64,000 nucleotides of DNA. It comes from Imbricaverruca yamaguchii. Lineage: Eukaryota > Arthropoda > Thecostraca > Neoverrucidae. Below, one piece after another: positions 1-13,000 of the stretch (the first letter of the stretch is position 1; each line of letters begins with the position of its first letter). The position numbers and the translations under genes were made by a program. The stretch is taken from positions 822,001 through 886,000 of the forward strand of contig JAOTOL010001657.1 in the NCBI GenBank assembly GCA_034440575.1, written 5' to 3'. Below the pieces are notes generated by a model. It did no database searches. It saw only the letters and a program-made list of their open reading frames with translations, and had not been told where the DNA came from.

Positions 1-331
1 GCCGCCCCGGTAGCTTCGTTGGCTAGAGCACTAGCCTGCACTGCTCTCCCCGGTTCTGTCAAAACGGGGCTCGAGTAGCTTCACGCGCTTACATTTAGCC
101 TCCAAGTGGGAGTGTCAGTTGGCAGCTTAGCCGATAAGTCCAGGGACGAGCCACCGGGTAGCCGTGTCGGTGCATTGACGGCACGTTAAACTTGTGGTCA
201 AATTCTGCCGTTGAACTGGAATTCATGGATCGGGTGGTGGGGCCACGGTTCAGGCAACAAGCTCTGCTTAACAATAGAACCCTGGTTCATAAAGCCACCC
301 CAGAAAGAATTCGGATTAAAAAAAAATAAGA
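1..331 (+). mobile_element. tRNA-derived SINE, family A, copy 1
   Basis: A tRNA-like head (CCCCGGTAGC, TAGAGCACTAGCC, then a diverged B-box region) is followed by a body containing TGTCAGTTGGCAGC and TGCATTGACGGCACGTTAAAC and ends in an A-rich tail near 318-331. The same roughly 320-bp unit recurs at 32806..33131, where the head keeps a good B box (GGGTTCGAGTC), so this is a repeated element and not a tRNA gene. The left end may be cut by the window edge. Confidence 0.8.
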
Positions 332-2280
332 AGAAAAAAGCATATCGCACGGAACAGTAGAATTTCAATCGTGTACACGTGCCATATCCGACAGCGAGGC
401 CCTATTTCGGAAACAGCTGCAGTAGGTTCCACGATGTGTGCATTGGCGTCTAGCATGTTTCGGTTGAAATTGGCTGCATTCCTGCATCGACATTGGGCTC
501 CTCTGACAACCATTGTGGGCGTGTCTCACAAATGAGTCCACCATGTCAAGCTGCTGCCAAGCGACGTACGCTGCACGGTGCTACGGCCCTACCTCGCAGT
601 TCTTCCGATCAATTTACAACACCGAATTGTTCAGGGCAGCATCTTCCTCGTAACCTCGAACAGGCGCTCGTACGGAGCAGTTCGGCTCCCAGGGTTCGCA
701 GACTCAGTAATAGAATAGGCCGAGCAGACCCGGTATCAGCATCATCATCAGCATACGAATCATCATACATTAGCAGCAATGAGCAATTGACCTCCAACAG
801 CGGCTCAAATAAAATTTCGTATCACAGATGCTCCAGAAATCCGAACAATTAAACGCATTTACACCAGCAAATCACAGTCCGCTTACTGCTTTCTGTCGAG
901 ACTACACAATTCTCCACCAGGTCGACCTGTGACTGTCAGGTGACAAAACTAGCACAATCGTCACGTTGGCAAAAACTCCGGGTGGCTCCTTTTCAAAGAA
1001 ATACATAAAGTTACTACAAATACATGCTTAATAGATGTCAGTCATGTTCATGCATCTCTATCTGATATTCCAGTTATGCTGATACTTCCTAAACAATGCA
1101 GTATCACCACGCTTTACGAGTGGGAAGCTCGCTCACTGATTTATCTATTTGACCGCCTATGTGGAAATATGACATTGCGAATATGAAATGTTTCATTAAA
1201 ATTATTCCGGAAGACTGCTTCTCACATTGCTTTTAGCCCACCGCCAGGAAAAAAATTGTTTTTCTTCTCAACGAAAGCTGTAAAATTGAATCAGGAAAAT
1301 GAAAGGCCAACTTGAAATGTATTATGGCATGCTCTTTCCACCCATATTCTGCATACTTAAGTTCAAACTATAATTAAATTTCTGCTGAAAACGCAGCTAA
1401 TGAGATAGTCAGCTGGCCGGCCCCGGGGTACATGAGTCACGTGACTTGACGTAGCCGCGCGACCGACTGCTGGACGGCTTCCTGTAGCCGACAGCGGCAC
1501 CGACTGAGTTCGCCGCTGCCGCCTTAAGTTTCTGATGGAAAGCTCCCTCGAAAGCAATTTAAAGTGGTCCGAAAGACAGCTGAAGCAATGACCAAACTAC
1601 CTTCATATTACTGCTCTTATTACTCAGTGAATTCCTATCGACATTTCGTGAGGTGATATGGACCATACAAATAAAATACATGCTACCAAAGTAAGAACAC
1701 CAGCATTGAATGCTTTGAATGCATGCTTGCTAAGGCTAATTTGTGCTAGATAGCATTCTTAAATGCCAAGATATGTGCGCAAATCTGTAATTAAAATGCA
1801 ATCTGTCGACAAAATCTCCCGGTCACGGACTATCCGTACCCACTCCCCAGTCGTATCGACACGCTTCGTTGTTCCCATCACGGCAGACGCAAGCGGAATA
1901 TGACATAACACACGACACCCGATACCCGGGAGCGACCCGCTCTGGTTTCGCCTTCATCCGTAATTAGCACCCTCGTCATCGCAGACGGGTCTTACAGGGA
2001 TTGATTTACGTTAAGCAATCCTTATTGGGAAAACATTGGCGTAAGACGTGGGACGCTTGGAGCTCCGTGGTCTAGGGCGCTATGAGGCTCAAGTTTCTTT
2101 TCATTGCAGCCATTAACCATCTGGGATGAAATAGCAATGGCCCCTCAAATTTCAGCAGCTTTCCTACGAACGCGTCCGAAAATATAAATAAATATGTGCA
2201 TGGTTAACCACGCCTACAATGCCTTACACATGATCCAACAATGTTCTTCCTCAGCACACTCTATTTTGGCCACTCATTAT
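332..2280. other. No gene recognised
   Basis: No conserved protein, RNA gene or long repeat is visible in this mostly AT-rich stretch. Short open frames here look random. It lies on the 3' side of the ATP1B gene and could still hold part of its last intron. Confidence 0.5.
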
Positions 2281-2316
2281 ATGTAGCAAACTGCGCCCTA
2301 AAACCCTAATAACTAG
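2281..2316 (+). mobile_element. Mini-retroposon fragment (3' hairpin-tail family)
   Basis: ATGTAGC, TGCGCCCTAAAACCC and TAATAAC match in order the conserved core of the short element found at 10506, 33454, 42634 and elsewhere. The copy is diverged and no clear target duplication was seen. Confidence 0.45.
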
Positions 2317-5300
2317 CCAGGAAAAACACCGACATCACTTAACATTAGCAAACTAACATTGGGGTGTTTTCTTGAAATATTCGGGGAGTCCTGAACTTTA
2401 GCGGTCGTTTCGCTTGCCTACGTCATTCGATATGCACTCATCTGTCGAATATCGAGGCCGTGAATGATGAACATTGGACAGGAGCACGAGGACATAACCA
2501 CTGTGGCCTTCAGCATCCACCAGTTCATCAGCACACACCGGCACGGAGCAGGGACACCTCCTGATCCTGCTCTGCGAGGAACAGGATAATCAGACCTGCG
2601 GAGGTCCGACTGCTGGAGCTGGAGCGGGAGAGTGGACCGGAGGCGCAGAGAAGACAACGACGAATCGAGAGGGCCAGGGGGCGGGCTCAGCGGGATCCGA
2701 AGTACATTTGACGACAACGAACCGAGGGAAGCGGAGACTCGCGAAGTGTGCGGCCTGACACCGACAGGAGTCAAGTCTTTAGCATCAGATGACCGGCCAG
2801 AAAATCCGCCAGATTAACTACCAGTGTGTCGACGACGCAGACAACCGACACTTCGTGAGGACCGACGCTACAACCGAAACTGAACTGAAAACTATTCACC
2901 TGTTCTGTGTACGTTTTTAGCAACTGACTTCTCCTGTAAAGAGCACAAGATGCTGTTGGAGATTGTGGACAATAAACAAATAAACAAAAAATAAAAATAA
3001 ATAAATAAATAAATAAACAAGCCGCCGAACTGGTGGGCCTCGCCGGGAGCGGAGTTGCCGCCGCGCCTGCTGCGGGCGGCCGACTCAGGCTGCTCATGAT
3101 GTGCACCATGACGAATGCGGCATGCTATGGCGGGAACGCGCCGCAGTACATCGTGCGGAGCCGGCTGTCTCACACAGTCCGCGACTCTTGGAAGCCTGCG
3201 ATAGTGCACTGAATCTCACACCGCCCAAATCCGCCGATGCTTCAAGCTACCGTAGCATCGCTGCCCGTTGACAAGATCACGTAGCGTTTGCATGGAGAGC
3301 TGTTTCAGTACTCTTCTTTTCAAATCATCACCGATTTGGATCTGGTCACACGACTGACAGCACTTTCCACCAGTCACTGAAAGGGATTTTATATATGAAG
3401 ACAAAATGGCGTCACTCTAGGATCTATGCTCGATACACTTTGACGTTGTTCCTGATTGCACCCTTCTTGGCAAACTTCAGTTTTATCGTGTCGTACGCTA
3501 GCTGAAAAGTTACCCTTTCAAATTATTATCAGCAGGTTCATATTCAGTTTCATTCTGCCAGTCATGTCGTGCCGCCATTGCTTTCAAATCCCATTTGAAT
3601 TTATCAAGGATTGGCCTTGAGGCCATTGCCATTTCCATTATGCTAATACGCCGTCATTATACTCGGATGGGGCCGAAGTAGTGTATTATATGATACTGAC
3701 GGACATGACTGATTGCCATGGCAACGAGTCCCGGCCGTCCATCCAATATCAACTCTCTATCTCTCTCTCTCTCTCCCTTTCTCGCTCCCGCCACTTAGAT
3801 GGAACGCAATCTTGCACTTCCCTCCCCTCTTGGCTTGGCAGAAACAAGATGAAAAAATAAATGCACAAACACTCCGGAAATTACTTTCGGATCTCGCCAC
3901 AGTCTCGAAAAGCTACTAGCCCACGGTGCGTAGCCAAGGAGGGGGAGGCGAAGGGTGCAGCACCCCTGGGGTGTCGGAGAGGACCCTCAAGATGTCGGCG
4001 CAAGGGGCTCGTGAGGTCCAGGCTGTTGAAAGAAGGCTCCGACCCGACAGAGGACGCCCTGTATCGATAAGGAGGGACCCTGTGCCGATAGAGGACCCCT
4101 AGCCACGGAAGGACCCCGACAGTCAGAGTATACAACCGGTATGCAGGGCCCTGTGCCGATGGTGTCTGAAACCGCACAGGACCTGTGTGGTAAAGGAGGC
4201 CCAAACTTTTGAAGAGGAGACTCTGACCGGACGAAGTTTCTTAAGCCATGAAGAGGGTTCCTGAGCCAACGGGTAGGGGCCCTGGGCCGGACGTGCAGAG
4301 CCACTGGGTCCGCTTTGGCTCACAGTGATGACCTGACAGCGGGTTTCGGGCCGATAAAAAGGTACTCGAGCTTCGGAGACGACCGGGCCGAAGCGAAGGC
4401 TTCCCGGTGCTACGTTAAGAGTCTCTAAGCCCATGGCGGGTCCCGGGCTGTTAAAAAGCAGTGGAGTTTCCAAGAGGTGAAGGGGATCCGCTCCTGGCGA
4501 GTCCGATGGGAGCCTCCAGGCGACCGCCCTGTGGCAGAAAAAACGCATCCAACAGCGAGTATGGAAAGGACCCTTGAGACTTGAAGGCGTCCACCCCGAG
4601 GGCTGGCAATGACCGTGAAGACAAGAGAAGTCAACATCAGGTCAAATAACGTTGGGAGCTTTGGCGATATAGGTGGTCAATAACAGCACAAATTGTGGCA
4701 TATTGTGCACCTTTGAAAAGGAAACGAACTAATGAAAACATCCCTACATAACATATTGATATTGTGGATATTTCAAGCTGTGACCCCGTGACCTCCAGGA
4801 TCACTAGCCCATCGAAATTTTAAAGTTTTACAACTGAACTAAAAGTGGACAAGATTTAGTCGTATGAAGGTTCGTTATCGCTGCCTGTTCACGATTGTTT
4901 CTGATTTCGTTCTTTAGGGATTAAAAATGTCCGGTTAAGTAGTCTTCAGTAGTTCTCCGTAAAAATGTAAAACGTAAAAATGTTAAAAAAATGACAGAAC
5001 ATGGAACTTTCAATGCTATCCTATAAGTTGATTTTGAATATCTCCTACAAATTCCAGGTCAAGGTTACCAAAGGTCATAGAACTGGGACGGGTCAAGGAG
5101 AGTAATATTCGGAAGCCGGTAAATTGACCGTTTTGTCAGTCTACAAATCGTCATAGTATAATGTAAGGCCTGGTCACGATGACAAAAGCTGAGCAGCTTA
5201 CAAAGAGCATCATATCCGCACATCTTCGGAATATTTATTTTACTTCAAGTGATATACCGTGTATTCATGCTTGTGCTTACTTCACCTAACCTGATTTAGG

Positions 5301-5358
5301 ACTTTTGAATTAAAACAAATATGCACATTTTGGTTGAGGCCATATTGAAAGTACCATA

Positions 5359-5361
<3 letters not shown>
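2317..5361. other. No gene recognised; simple and degenerate repeats
   Basis: Contains an AAAT-type simple repeat near 2990-3020, a CT-rich run near 3753-3785 and, from about 3925 to 4640, a GC-rich degenerate tract with recurring GGACCC / GTGCCGAT words roughly every 25-30 bases. Overlapping open frames in that tract are explained by its composition. No recognisable protein was seen. Confidence 0.45.

Positions 5362-5410
<49 letters not shown>
5362..5410. repeat. (TA)n microsatellite
   Basis: About 24 TA dinucleotides in a row, with a short CATATAT extension. Confidence 0.97.
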
Positions 5411-5416
<6 letters not shown>

Positions 5417-5999
5417 TTTTCAATCTTATCCCCAACATAAAGGTTATGTCACAATTCACCTGCTGTAACCTTTGTGAGCCACAGGATGTCCGAAAATGAA
5501 GACATCTGCTGTATATGAACCCAAGACTACCTTGATTTGTCAATTACATTTTTTCTCTTGCCTCCAACATGCATATTTTGGAAGCTTGTTTTCAAACCTG
5601 ATTCAAACCTGATTCAGACCCGACCCGACCTACCCTGCATTGATCCGTTCTGACTGTGATCAACATAAATCAACTTTTATTTATGCCACTTTTGAAAACT
5701 CAGCTGGATGACCAGATTCGATGGCGAGATGTACAGGGCACCGCATAGGATTATAATTTGATCACACGCGCCTAATTTCAGGATCATAATTTGATGAGCG
5801 CGGCTTGGTGCCTAACCAGCAGATCACATCTCAACACAACGAAACAGCCTTTTGTGCAGTCATCTCCTGATACCTTGGCAGCGCTGAACCTTGGCAGGAC
5901 GCTCCACGAGCCTGCTCGATCGCCAGCACAGATATTGACCGTGAGCGGAGGATCGAGCACTGCATTATTCGTTTCGTTGGCGACTAGCCGACCGCTGTG

Positions 6000-7140
6000 A
6001 CCGCGCCAGGGCAGCAGTGACGGGGCGACAAGGCGGACGTCTGCCACCTGCCCAGGTCATGTCATGTCATGTCATGTCAGGTCACCAGGGCCGCTGTCGA
6101 GTGACGGACGGGACCGTTTCGGCGACGGTCGCCCGGGCGGCTCGGCAGCAGCCACCGCCAGCCCCGCTCCCGCAGTATCGACCTCGCCGGGCTCGACCCG
6201 GCCCGTGACGTCACCAGCCGGCCGGCCGGCTCCGATCTGTTCCGCCGAGAGGGGCAACAGGGTCCGCGGCGCTGATACGCGGGCGCGACCCGTTCGTACA
6301 ACGGCCGCCGCCGGCAGTCGAGGGAGCGGGTCCGAACGTGACGACCATCAGTCCGGGCCGGCCGACTTCCGGCCATAGCTCGCGCGCCGGCCGCGTCGGC
6401 CGTCCGCTCGACGGGACGGCGGCTCGTCGGGACGAACAGCTGACGCAATCCATCGGCCGACACGCATGACCGCACGGGACGGCCGACGAGCCGCCGCGTC
6501 CGACCTGCTCCGACCGGCCGGCGACACGGCGTGCCCGGTCGCGTCAGGTCAGGTCAGGTCGTGCGCCAGCCCGCCGGCCGTCCGAGTCCCCACCCCGCCG
6601 GACTCGCATCACAGCCGACCCGACGACGGCTCGTCGGCCTCCGGCCGCCAGATCCGCGCCACCACCGTCCAGACCACACGCGACTCTCGCAGATTTATTC
6701 GTCGAGCCGGACTCGAATCGCAGCGTGACGTGCAGGCGCGCCCGACGAGCGGCCGGTCGGCGCGACGACCGGTCAGGTGTCGAGACCTCGCCTCCGACCG
6801 GTGCCCGCGGCGCGCCACGGCTCGGACACGACACGACACCTAGGCGACTGCTACCTCCAATTTGGAACAACACATCTGTGCAGCTGCGCGCGTAAGACAC
6901 ACACTCGCGAGTCCGGTCGCTCTCTCGCTCCCGCGACGGCCGCGGACGATCACGGCCAGCCGTGCTGGCGTGACGGCGGCGGCGATCGACCGACGCCCGA
7001 GAGTGGCTGCGCCGGACCCGCTCGCTTATTGACGCCGCCGGGACGAGTGCGGTGTGCATCCTCTAAAACATGGCTGCCAATTGATTGAGCAAACAATTTT
7101 ACAGACCGGACCGACGGCGGTCGCGGCGGCACCTACCCGA
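6000..7140. other. GC- and CpG-rich island without a recognised gene
   Basis: The segment is strongly GC- and CpG-rich compared with its AT-rich surroundings. It includes short ATGTC and GGTCA runs at about 6058-6082 and 6545-6560. Open frames exist in most frames because stop codons are rare at this composition, but none gives a recognisable domain. It could be the promoter or first exon of an unidentified gene, or simply a GC-rich intergenic block. Confidence 0.4.
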
Positions 7141-7383
7141 TAGCCGTTCGGAACAACGACGCAACACAATAAAACATCGTGGGCACCGATAAAACGAGTG
7201 ACCATAACACGTCACTTCCTCCCGTCCTCTCTCTCTTTCTTTCTCTGTCTCTCGCACACACTCCCTGTCGCTCGCTTGGACCATCCACGTCGATCACACA
7301 TGGAATTTCAGTCGGCTGACTTCTGCACTCACAACACAGGGCGGGCCTACTAGGCAGGCGGAGATTGCGCAATACTTATTTCC

Positions 7384-8010
7384 GAGCTGCCCGGCCTGGC
7401 CTGGCGCTGGCCTGGCCTGGCCTGGCACCTGGCCTGGCCTGGCCTGGCCTGGCCTGGCCTAGCCTGGCCTGACCTGACGCCGCAGCCCCTGACCTGGCCT
7501 GGCCTGGCCTGACCTGACGCCGCAGCCCCTGGCCTGGCCTGGCCTGACCTGACGCCTGGCCTGGCCTGGCCTGGCCTGGCCTGGCCTGGCCTGGCCTGGC
7601 CTGGCCTGGCCTGGCCTGGCCTGGCCTGGCCTGGCCTGGCCTGGCCTGGCCTGGCCTGGCCTGGCCTGAGCCTGGCCTGGCCTGGCCTGGCCTGGCCTGG
7701 CCTGGCCTGACCTGGCCTGGCCTGGCCTGGCCTGGCCTGGCCTGGCCTGGCCTGGCCCTGACGCCGCAGCCTGGCCTGGCCTGGCCTGACCTGGCCTGAC
7801 GCCTGGCCTGGCCTGGCCTGGCCTGAGGCCTGGCCTGGCCTGGCCTGGCCTGGCCTGGCCTGGCCTGGCCTGGCCTGGCCTGACGCCGCAGCCCCTGGCC
7901 TGGCCTGGCCTGACCTGACGCCGTAGCCCCTGGCCTGGCCTCACCTGACCTGACCTGGCCTGGCCTGGCCTGGCCTGGCCTGGCCTGGCCTGGCCTGGCC
8001 TGGCCTGGCC
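7384..8010. repeat. (CTGGC)n pentanucleotide satellite
   Basis: About 620 bp of CCTGG/CTGGC pentamers, interrupted by a recurring variant word, TGACGCCGCAGCCCCTG. On the minus strand this yields artificial Gln-Ala-Arg-Pro-Gly frames, which are not genes. Confidence 0.97.
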
Positions 8011-9239
8011 AATGGCCAGGTAGGAGATCACTCACAGGCAATATACGACAGGCGCAACAGTACGTTGGAATAATTGCGACTTACGACACTCGGCCGGGAC
8101 AAGTGCGCGGTGTGAACTTGGCCAGCCTGCACCGTGTAGGTGACAACTTCGGTGGCATTACTCCTCACTTCTGCACACAAGCTCAGAGAACCAGCCGGGA
8201 AGGCCTAGCTAAGGAGCCCGGCTGGGGAGGGGGGAGGCGAAATGTCACTTGTTGGTGGCATTTGTGCTCTTTATCAGTCGTGACAACAAAGCTTGCCGAC
8301 TAACGTATGCCGTAACACCACACTCTCAGTCTCTGATCTCACCACACTCTCAGTGTGGTGTTGATGCCGTAACACCACACTCGCATTGCCTAGTATCTGC
8401 CGTAGGCTGCAACTGATGCCCCAGATACACCAACGACTGCCTGTCCATCATGTACGCCAGAGACTGAGACAAACCACTACCAACTGCACGGCAGCGTTGC
8501 TATTTATAACACAGCGTGGCGGGCTTCCGGATCAATTTTGCCAGCATCAGTCTATTCCTGTTGCATGTGCGTAGATCCTCTCCCGAAATACACAACTGTG
8601 GCTGCGATAGTTAGTAGGCGGTGCAGTGCACGACAAGACGACACCTCATCGTTCACCAGATACGCGCGCTGACACCGCACGTTTACATGGCTTGTATACA
8701 AATCACTCCCAACACGCCACAGAACCCTAATGCATCCCACTCACACACACACACACGTCCGCTTCCCGTGTCGCAACTCGAACCATAGACGACGACAGAT
8801 ACAGCGTCAACAGAGGCCCGTCACGCCTTGTGGCCGGTCGGCGGAGTCGGTGCCAAGAGCACGGACCCACGGGCAGGCTACCGCCCACCCCGCTCAGCTG
8901 GCGACACGCGACATTGCCAACTGACACACCCCGCGGTGCACTTCCACTTGTCAAATACAACGCAAAACAAACAACAGCCGACACTAATCAGCGCACCTTT
9001 CTGCATCGCAAACGACAATCCGAACACCTAATTGGTGTATATGCAAAACGTGTAAAACGTGTGCCACACTATTTTCCGCTGTAAGCTAATGCCGTTATGT
9101 GAAATGTTCCTCCATCATTGCGCATTGTAAGCGTGGACGGAGCATGCAATTAAGCTGGTCAATGTCGTAATGGGTTGACACCACCTTGCCTGAGGACGTG
9201 AGCTGCCCAGTACCACAGCTGCTGACGACTCACAGACTC
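8011..9239. other. No gene recognised
   Basis: A short duplicated word (ACCACACTCTCAGT, near 8320-8380) and a CA run near 8742-8756 are present. The missing last exon of the ATP1B gene would be expected here or further left, but no frame encoding the family C-terminus was found. Confidence 0.4.
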
Positions 9240-9849
9240 ACAGTTGACGTCAGCACTCACAGTTAACGTCAGCACTCATAGTTAACGTCGGCACTCCCAG
9301 TTTACGTCGGCACTCACAGTTAACGTCAGCACTCGTAGTTAACGTCAGCACTCACAGTTGACGTCAGCACTCACAGTTAACGTCAGCACTCATAGTTAAC
9401 GTCGGCACTCACATACAGCGGGACTCAGTTGACGTCAACACTCACACACAGCGGAACTCAATTGACGTCAGCACTCACACACACCGGACTCAGTTGACGT
9501 CGGCACTCACACACAGCGAACTCAACTGACGTCAGCACTCACACACAGCGGGACTCAGTTGATGTCGGCACTCACAGTTGACGTCGGCACTCACACACAG
9601 CGGGACTCAGTTTAAGTCAGCACTCACAGCTGACGTCAGCACTCACACACAGCGGGACTCAGTTGACGTCGGCACTCATAGTTGACGTCAGCACTCACAC
9701 ACAGCGGGACTCAGTTTAAGTCAGCACTCACAGTTGACGTCGGCACTCACACACAGCGGAACTCAATTGACGTCGGCACTCACACACAGCGGGACTCAGT
9801 TGACGTCAGCACTCACACACAGCGGGACTCGGTTGACGTCAGCACTCAC
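9240..9849 (-). repeat. Minisatellite built on the ATP1B exon-4 splice donor
   Basis: Tandem units of about 19 bp and about 33 bp fill the start of the intron after ATP1B exon 4. On the coding (minus) strand the short unit reads GACGTCAACTGTGAGTGC, which is the last ten exon bases, the GTGAGT donor and two more intron bases. Some copies keep GTGAGT, while others have ATGAGT or ACGAGT and are dead as donors. The longer unit adds a CCCGCTGTGTGTGAGTG stretch. The array begins exactly at the exon edge. Confidence 0.9.
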
Positions 9850-10024
9850 AGTTGACGTCGGCGAACTCCACGGCGACCAGCGGACTCTGGTATCCCTGCA
9901 CGTTGGAGTACGGGTAGTAGTACTCGGGCATGCCCGGGTGCGGGTAGTAGTTGATGAGTCCGACGTTCTCGATGTCAGCCGGGTTCTCGCCCTCGCACGT
10001 GATCCACACGTTCTTCTTGGTGAT
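9850..10024 (-). CDS. ATP1B: ATP1B coding exon 4
   Basis: Encodes residues 216-273 ([17 protein letters not shown] through [12 protein letters not shown]). The acceptor is CTCGCAG before ATCACC; the donor is AACT/GTGAGT. It enters in phase 0 and leaves in phase 1. It holds Cys225, which in the family pairs with a cysteine in the following exon. Confidence 0.93.
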
Positions 10025-13000
10025 CTGCGAGCGAGAACTAGGTGAGGCCAAGCTAGGCATGATCAGAATCTGACATCGGTATAGCCAGTCCGGAGCGTGC
10101 CCGAGAAGGAAATGCACTGGCGATCGGGGAAATACTGGACAATGGCATATTCTCACTGTCGTGGTTCTGACGGAGCATTTTTCTCTCTCGGTGACCGACA
10201 CTCGGAGATCAGGCTTCGCGCCATTTTTTCCTTGTCTCGTGATGCTAACTCTGCGGGTGTGGAGGCACAGTAATACTGGCGACGGCTCGACTTTCTGGGT
10301 GCGTTGTTTCACAGCGATAGCAAATACAATTTTCAGTGATTATCAGTGATATTCCCAGGGATGCGCCGTTGTATTGTTTATTGATTGTTTATTGGGTGGT
10401 TCTCGACACACTGCGCACGATCACGGCTAATGGCGCCGCCCGCACTGTTTCGCCGGTGGGCCGCGGGATTGGCAAATGTCCCGATGCACCGTTCTAAAAC
10501 CAGGCTGGTAAGATAGAGTTTAGGGACGCATCGACTGCTTCGGTCATGCAGCGCCCTCTAAAACCAGGCCAACAGAGCCAAGGCTACAGGCGGTCCATGG
10601 CCACATTGCAGCTCCTGGTGCGTTGAAAAGTTGGCAGACTCGTGAACGCCCACACCCATAATATTAGTATTCGCAGGACCACTGACACACAGCTGATGCC
10701 AGTGTGGTCAAGTATCGACAACTTAATACTGAGAAACATCGACGCATTTCTTTACTGAGAAGGGGGGTCAAGCATCACACTTATACTGAGCGACGAAGCA
10801 TTTTTTACTGGAAGGCGGGGTCAACGATCCTTAGCACGAGACATTTTAATCGATCATTCCGTCCAACTTCCTGGAAGCGGATCCACGTTTAGGACGCGCC
10901 AGGCAGATCAGGCACAGCTTCAGCAGCACCGAGGGTCACTGTGCCTGCACTATCATTATCATGTGCAGCACCGAGTGACATGTTGCACATGATAATGTGC
11001 AGCATGGCAACATCAACTTCAACACCGACGGCAACACCGACGGCAACACTGGCGGCAACACCGATGGCAACACCGACAAAAAACTGAGTAACGGGGCGGC
11101 GATTGAAATCGGCGTTTGCAATCACAAGAGTTTCGGTGAACTTTGAACGTCGAGCCGTTCCGCCGCCTTCCTGCGATCGCGACTGAGCCTTCGGTTCAAC
11201 CTAGGAACGAAAATGACTGGCTTCAGCCCAACACCGTGTCCAGATGTGATCGCGACTGAGCCTTCGGTTCAACCTAGGAACGGAAATGACTGGCTTCAGC
11301 CCAACACCGTGTCCAGATGTGATCGCGACTGGGCCTTCGGTTCAGGCTAGCGACGAAAATGACTAGCTTCAGCCCAACACCGTGTCCAGATGTGATCGCG
11401 ACTGAGCCTTCGGTTCAGGCTAGCGACGGAAATGACTAGCTTCAGCCCAACACCGTGTCCAGATGTGATCGCGACTGAGCCTTCGGTTCAGGCTAGCGAC
11501 GGAAATGACTAGCTTCAGCCCAACACCGTGTCCAGATGTGATCGCGACTGAGCCTTCGGTTCAGGATAGCGACGGAAATGACTAGCTTCAGCCCAACACC
11601 GTGTCCAGATATTGAGCACAGGTTTCGGAGAACAAACAGAACAAACGCACGTTGTGTTCACCACACACCGCTATGCAGCAGAAAATCGCAAGACTTCTCG
11701 TGCCATTATTATAGTCTACACTTTCTACTGACTGGGTGCATCGCAGCCTGCTATTGGTTGCGGCCTGCCGCATCCCGCTCCATGGAACGAGGCTACTGCC
11801 TGGCTCGATCAAGTAAATGTCAAGCGGTAGTTCTGGGTGGGGAACAACACACCTCTCGAGACGACCCAAGTAGGGTCCGCCACGTCATTGGTCACGCAAA
11901 AATCGATCAGCTAGATTCATTCTAATAGATGGAACGGTGTGATTTATAATCGTCTAAAGTCAATAGTAGAGTAACTGAAAGTATTGAATAAAGTGTGAAG
12001 CGGGTACCCAGTCTAGTGTTTCACACGACCGATCGGTTATTTACAGCAACGTCAGAAGCATCGGCAAACAGAACCTCAGTGTGCGATCATAACCTGAATA
12101 TCTCGTCAATCCGGTTTAGTTTTTGTTCTTTCAAAAACCCGTTCAACACAACCACGGAATTGTCCATGTTCACGGACAGACTCGCAGCTGGCTTCAGCCG
12201 TTCACACGACATGATGACGAACTACTACGCTCCGACACGCCAACACGTAGACAGGCATCCGTTAACGTTGTACGTTTTCCTAATTGGCCAGCGACTTTTG
12301 CCTCTTTGCCTCAAAGTTGGACCCATGGTCTGTGGCGGAGGCCGTGGCGGCGGCGGTCGACTGGTCGTCCCTCGGGCAACCGGGCGAGCACTTTACCAGG
12401 AATTGGGTGGCGTGTCATCCAGTCGCCTGCGCCAGTATCCGCTTATCAGCCACTGATGCGCCGAACATGCATCATGAATCAGACGCATGGCCGCTGTACA
12501 AGGTAGCAATCGACAAGATGTGGAGATACTACGATCGATATGGCCAAGTTTGACTGCATGAGGGCGCTTTGCTGCTCTGGTCAGCGTAAGTAGCGTGATC
12601 CGGGATACTGGCCGCCGCTGAAACGTGCTGATCTTACTCTTCATGTTTGCCTATTGAACTAGACCGGGCTGTGCTGATACGAACATCTTCCTACCAAACG
12701 TTGAAACCAGCGAGATCGTTCTGAAGAAATTGTTTGACCTGGCTCCACATGGATTGCCGTGGTTTCCGATCCATACATATGCCATGCCATGTCAAACACA
12801 TGCACCTAGTTAGTCGGGTCGAAAGGACCTCAATATTGAGGGATGAGGAGAATCGATCACTAACAACACCCAACCGTCCCAAACACCAGACCCATCAATG
12901 CGCGTCCACTACCCCAGACCCATTAGTGCGCAACCATCGTTCCAGTAACACCAGTGGCGCTTCAAGGTAGCACTGATTGACCATGACTTTCGTTCAGTCG

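Noticed and set aside
7376..8041. Minus-strand frames rich in Gln-Ala-Arg-Pro-Gly, collagen-like at first sight
   Set aside because: Direct translation of the CTGGC pentamer; no Gly-X-Y register and no flanking exon.
1..9239. Last coding exon of ATP1B
   Set aside because: Looked for a minus-strand frame encoding the family C-terminal Cys and Trp-Ala-Lys/Arg-Asn-Ile block and found none, so none is reported.
9240..9849. Possible CRISPR-like array
   Set aside because: Spacers are not unique and the units are simple tandem repeats of a splice junction in a eukaryotic intron.
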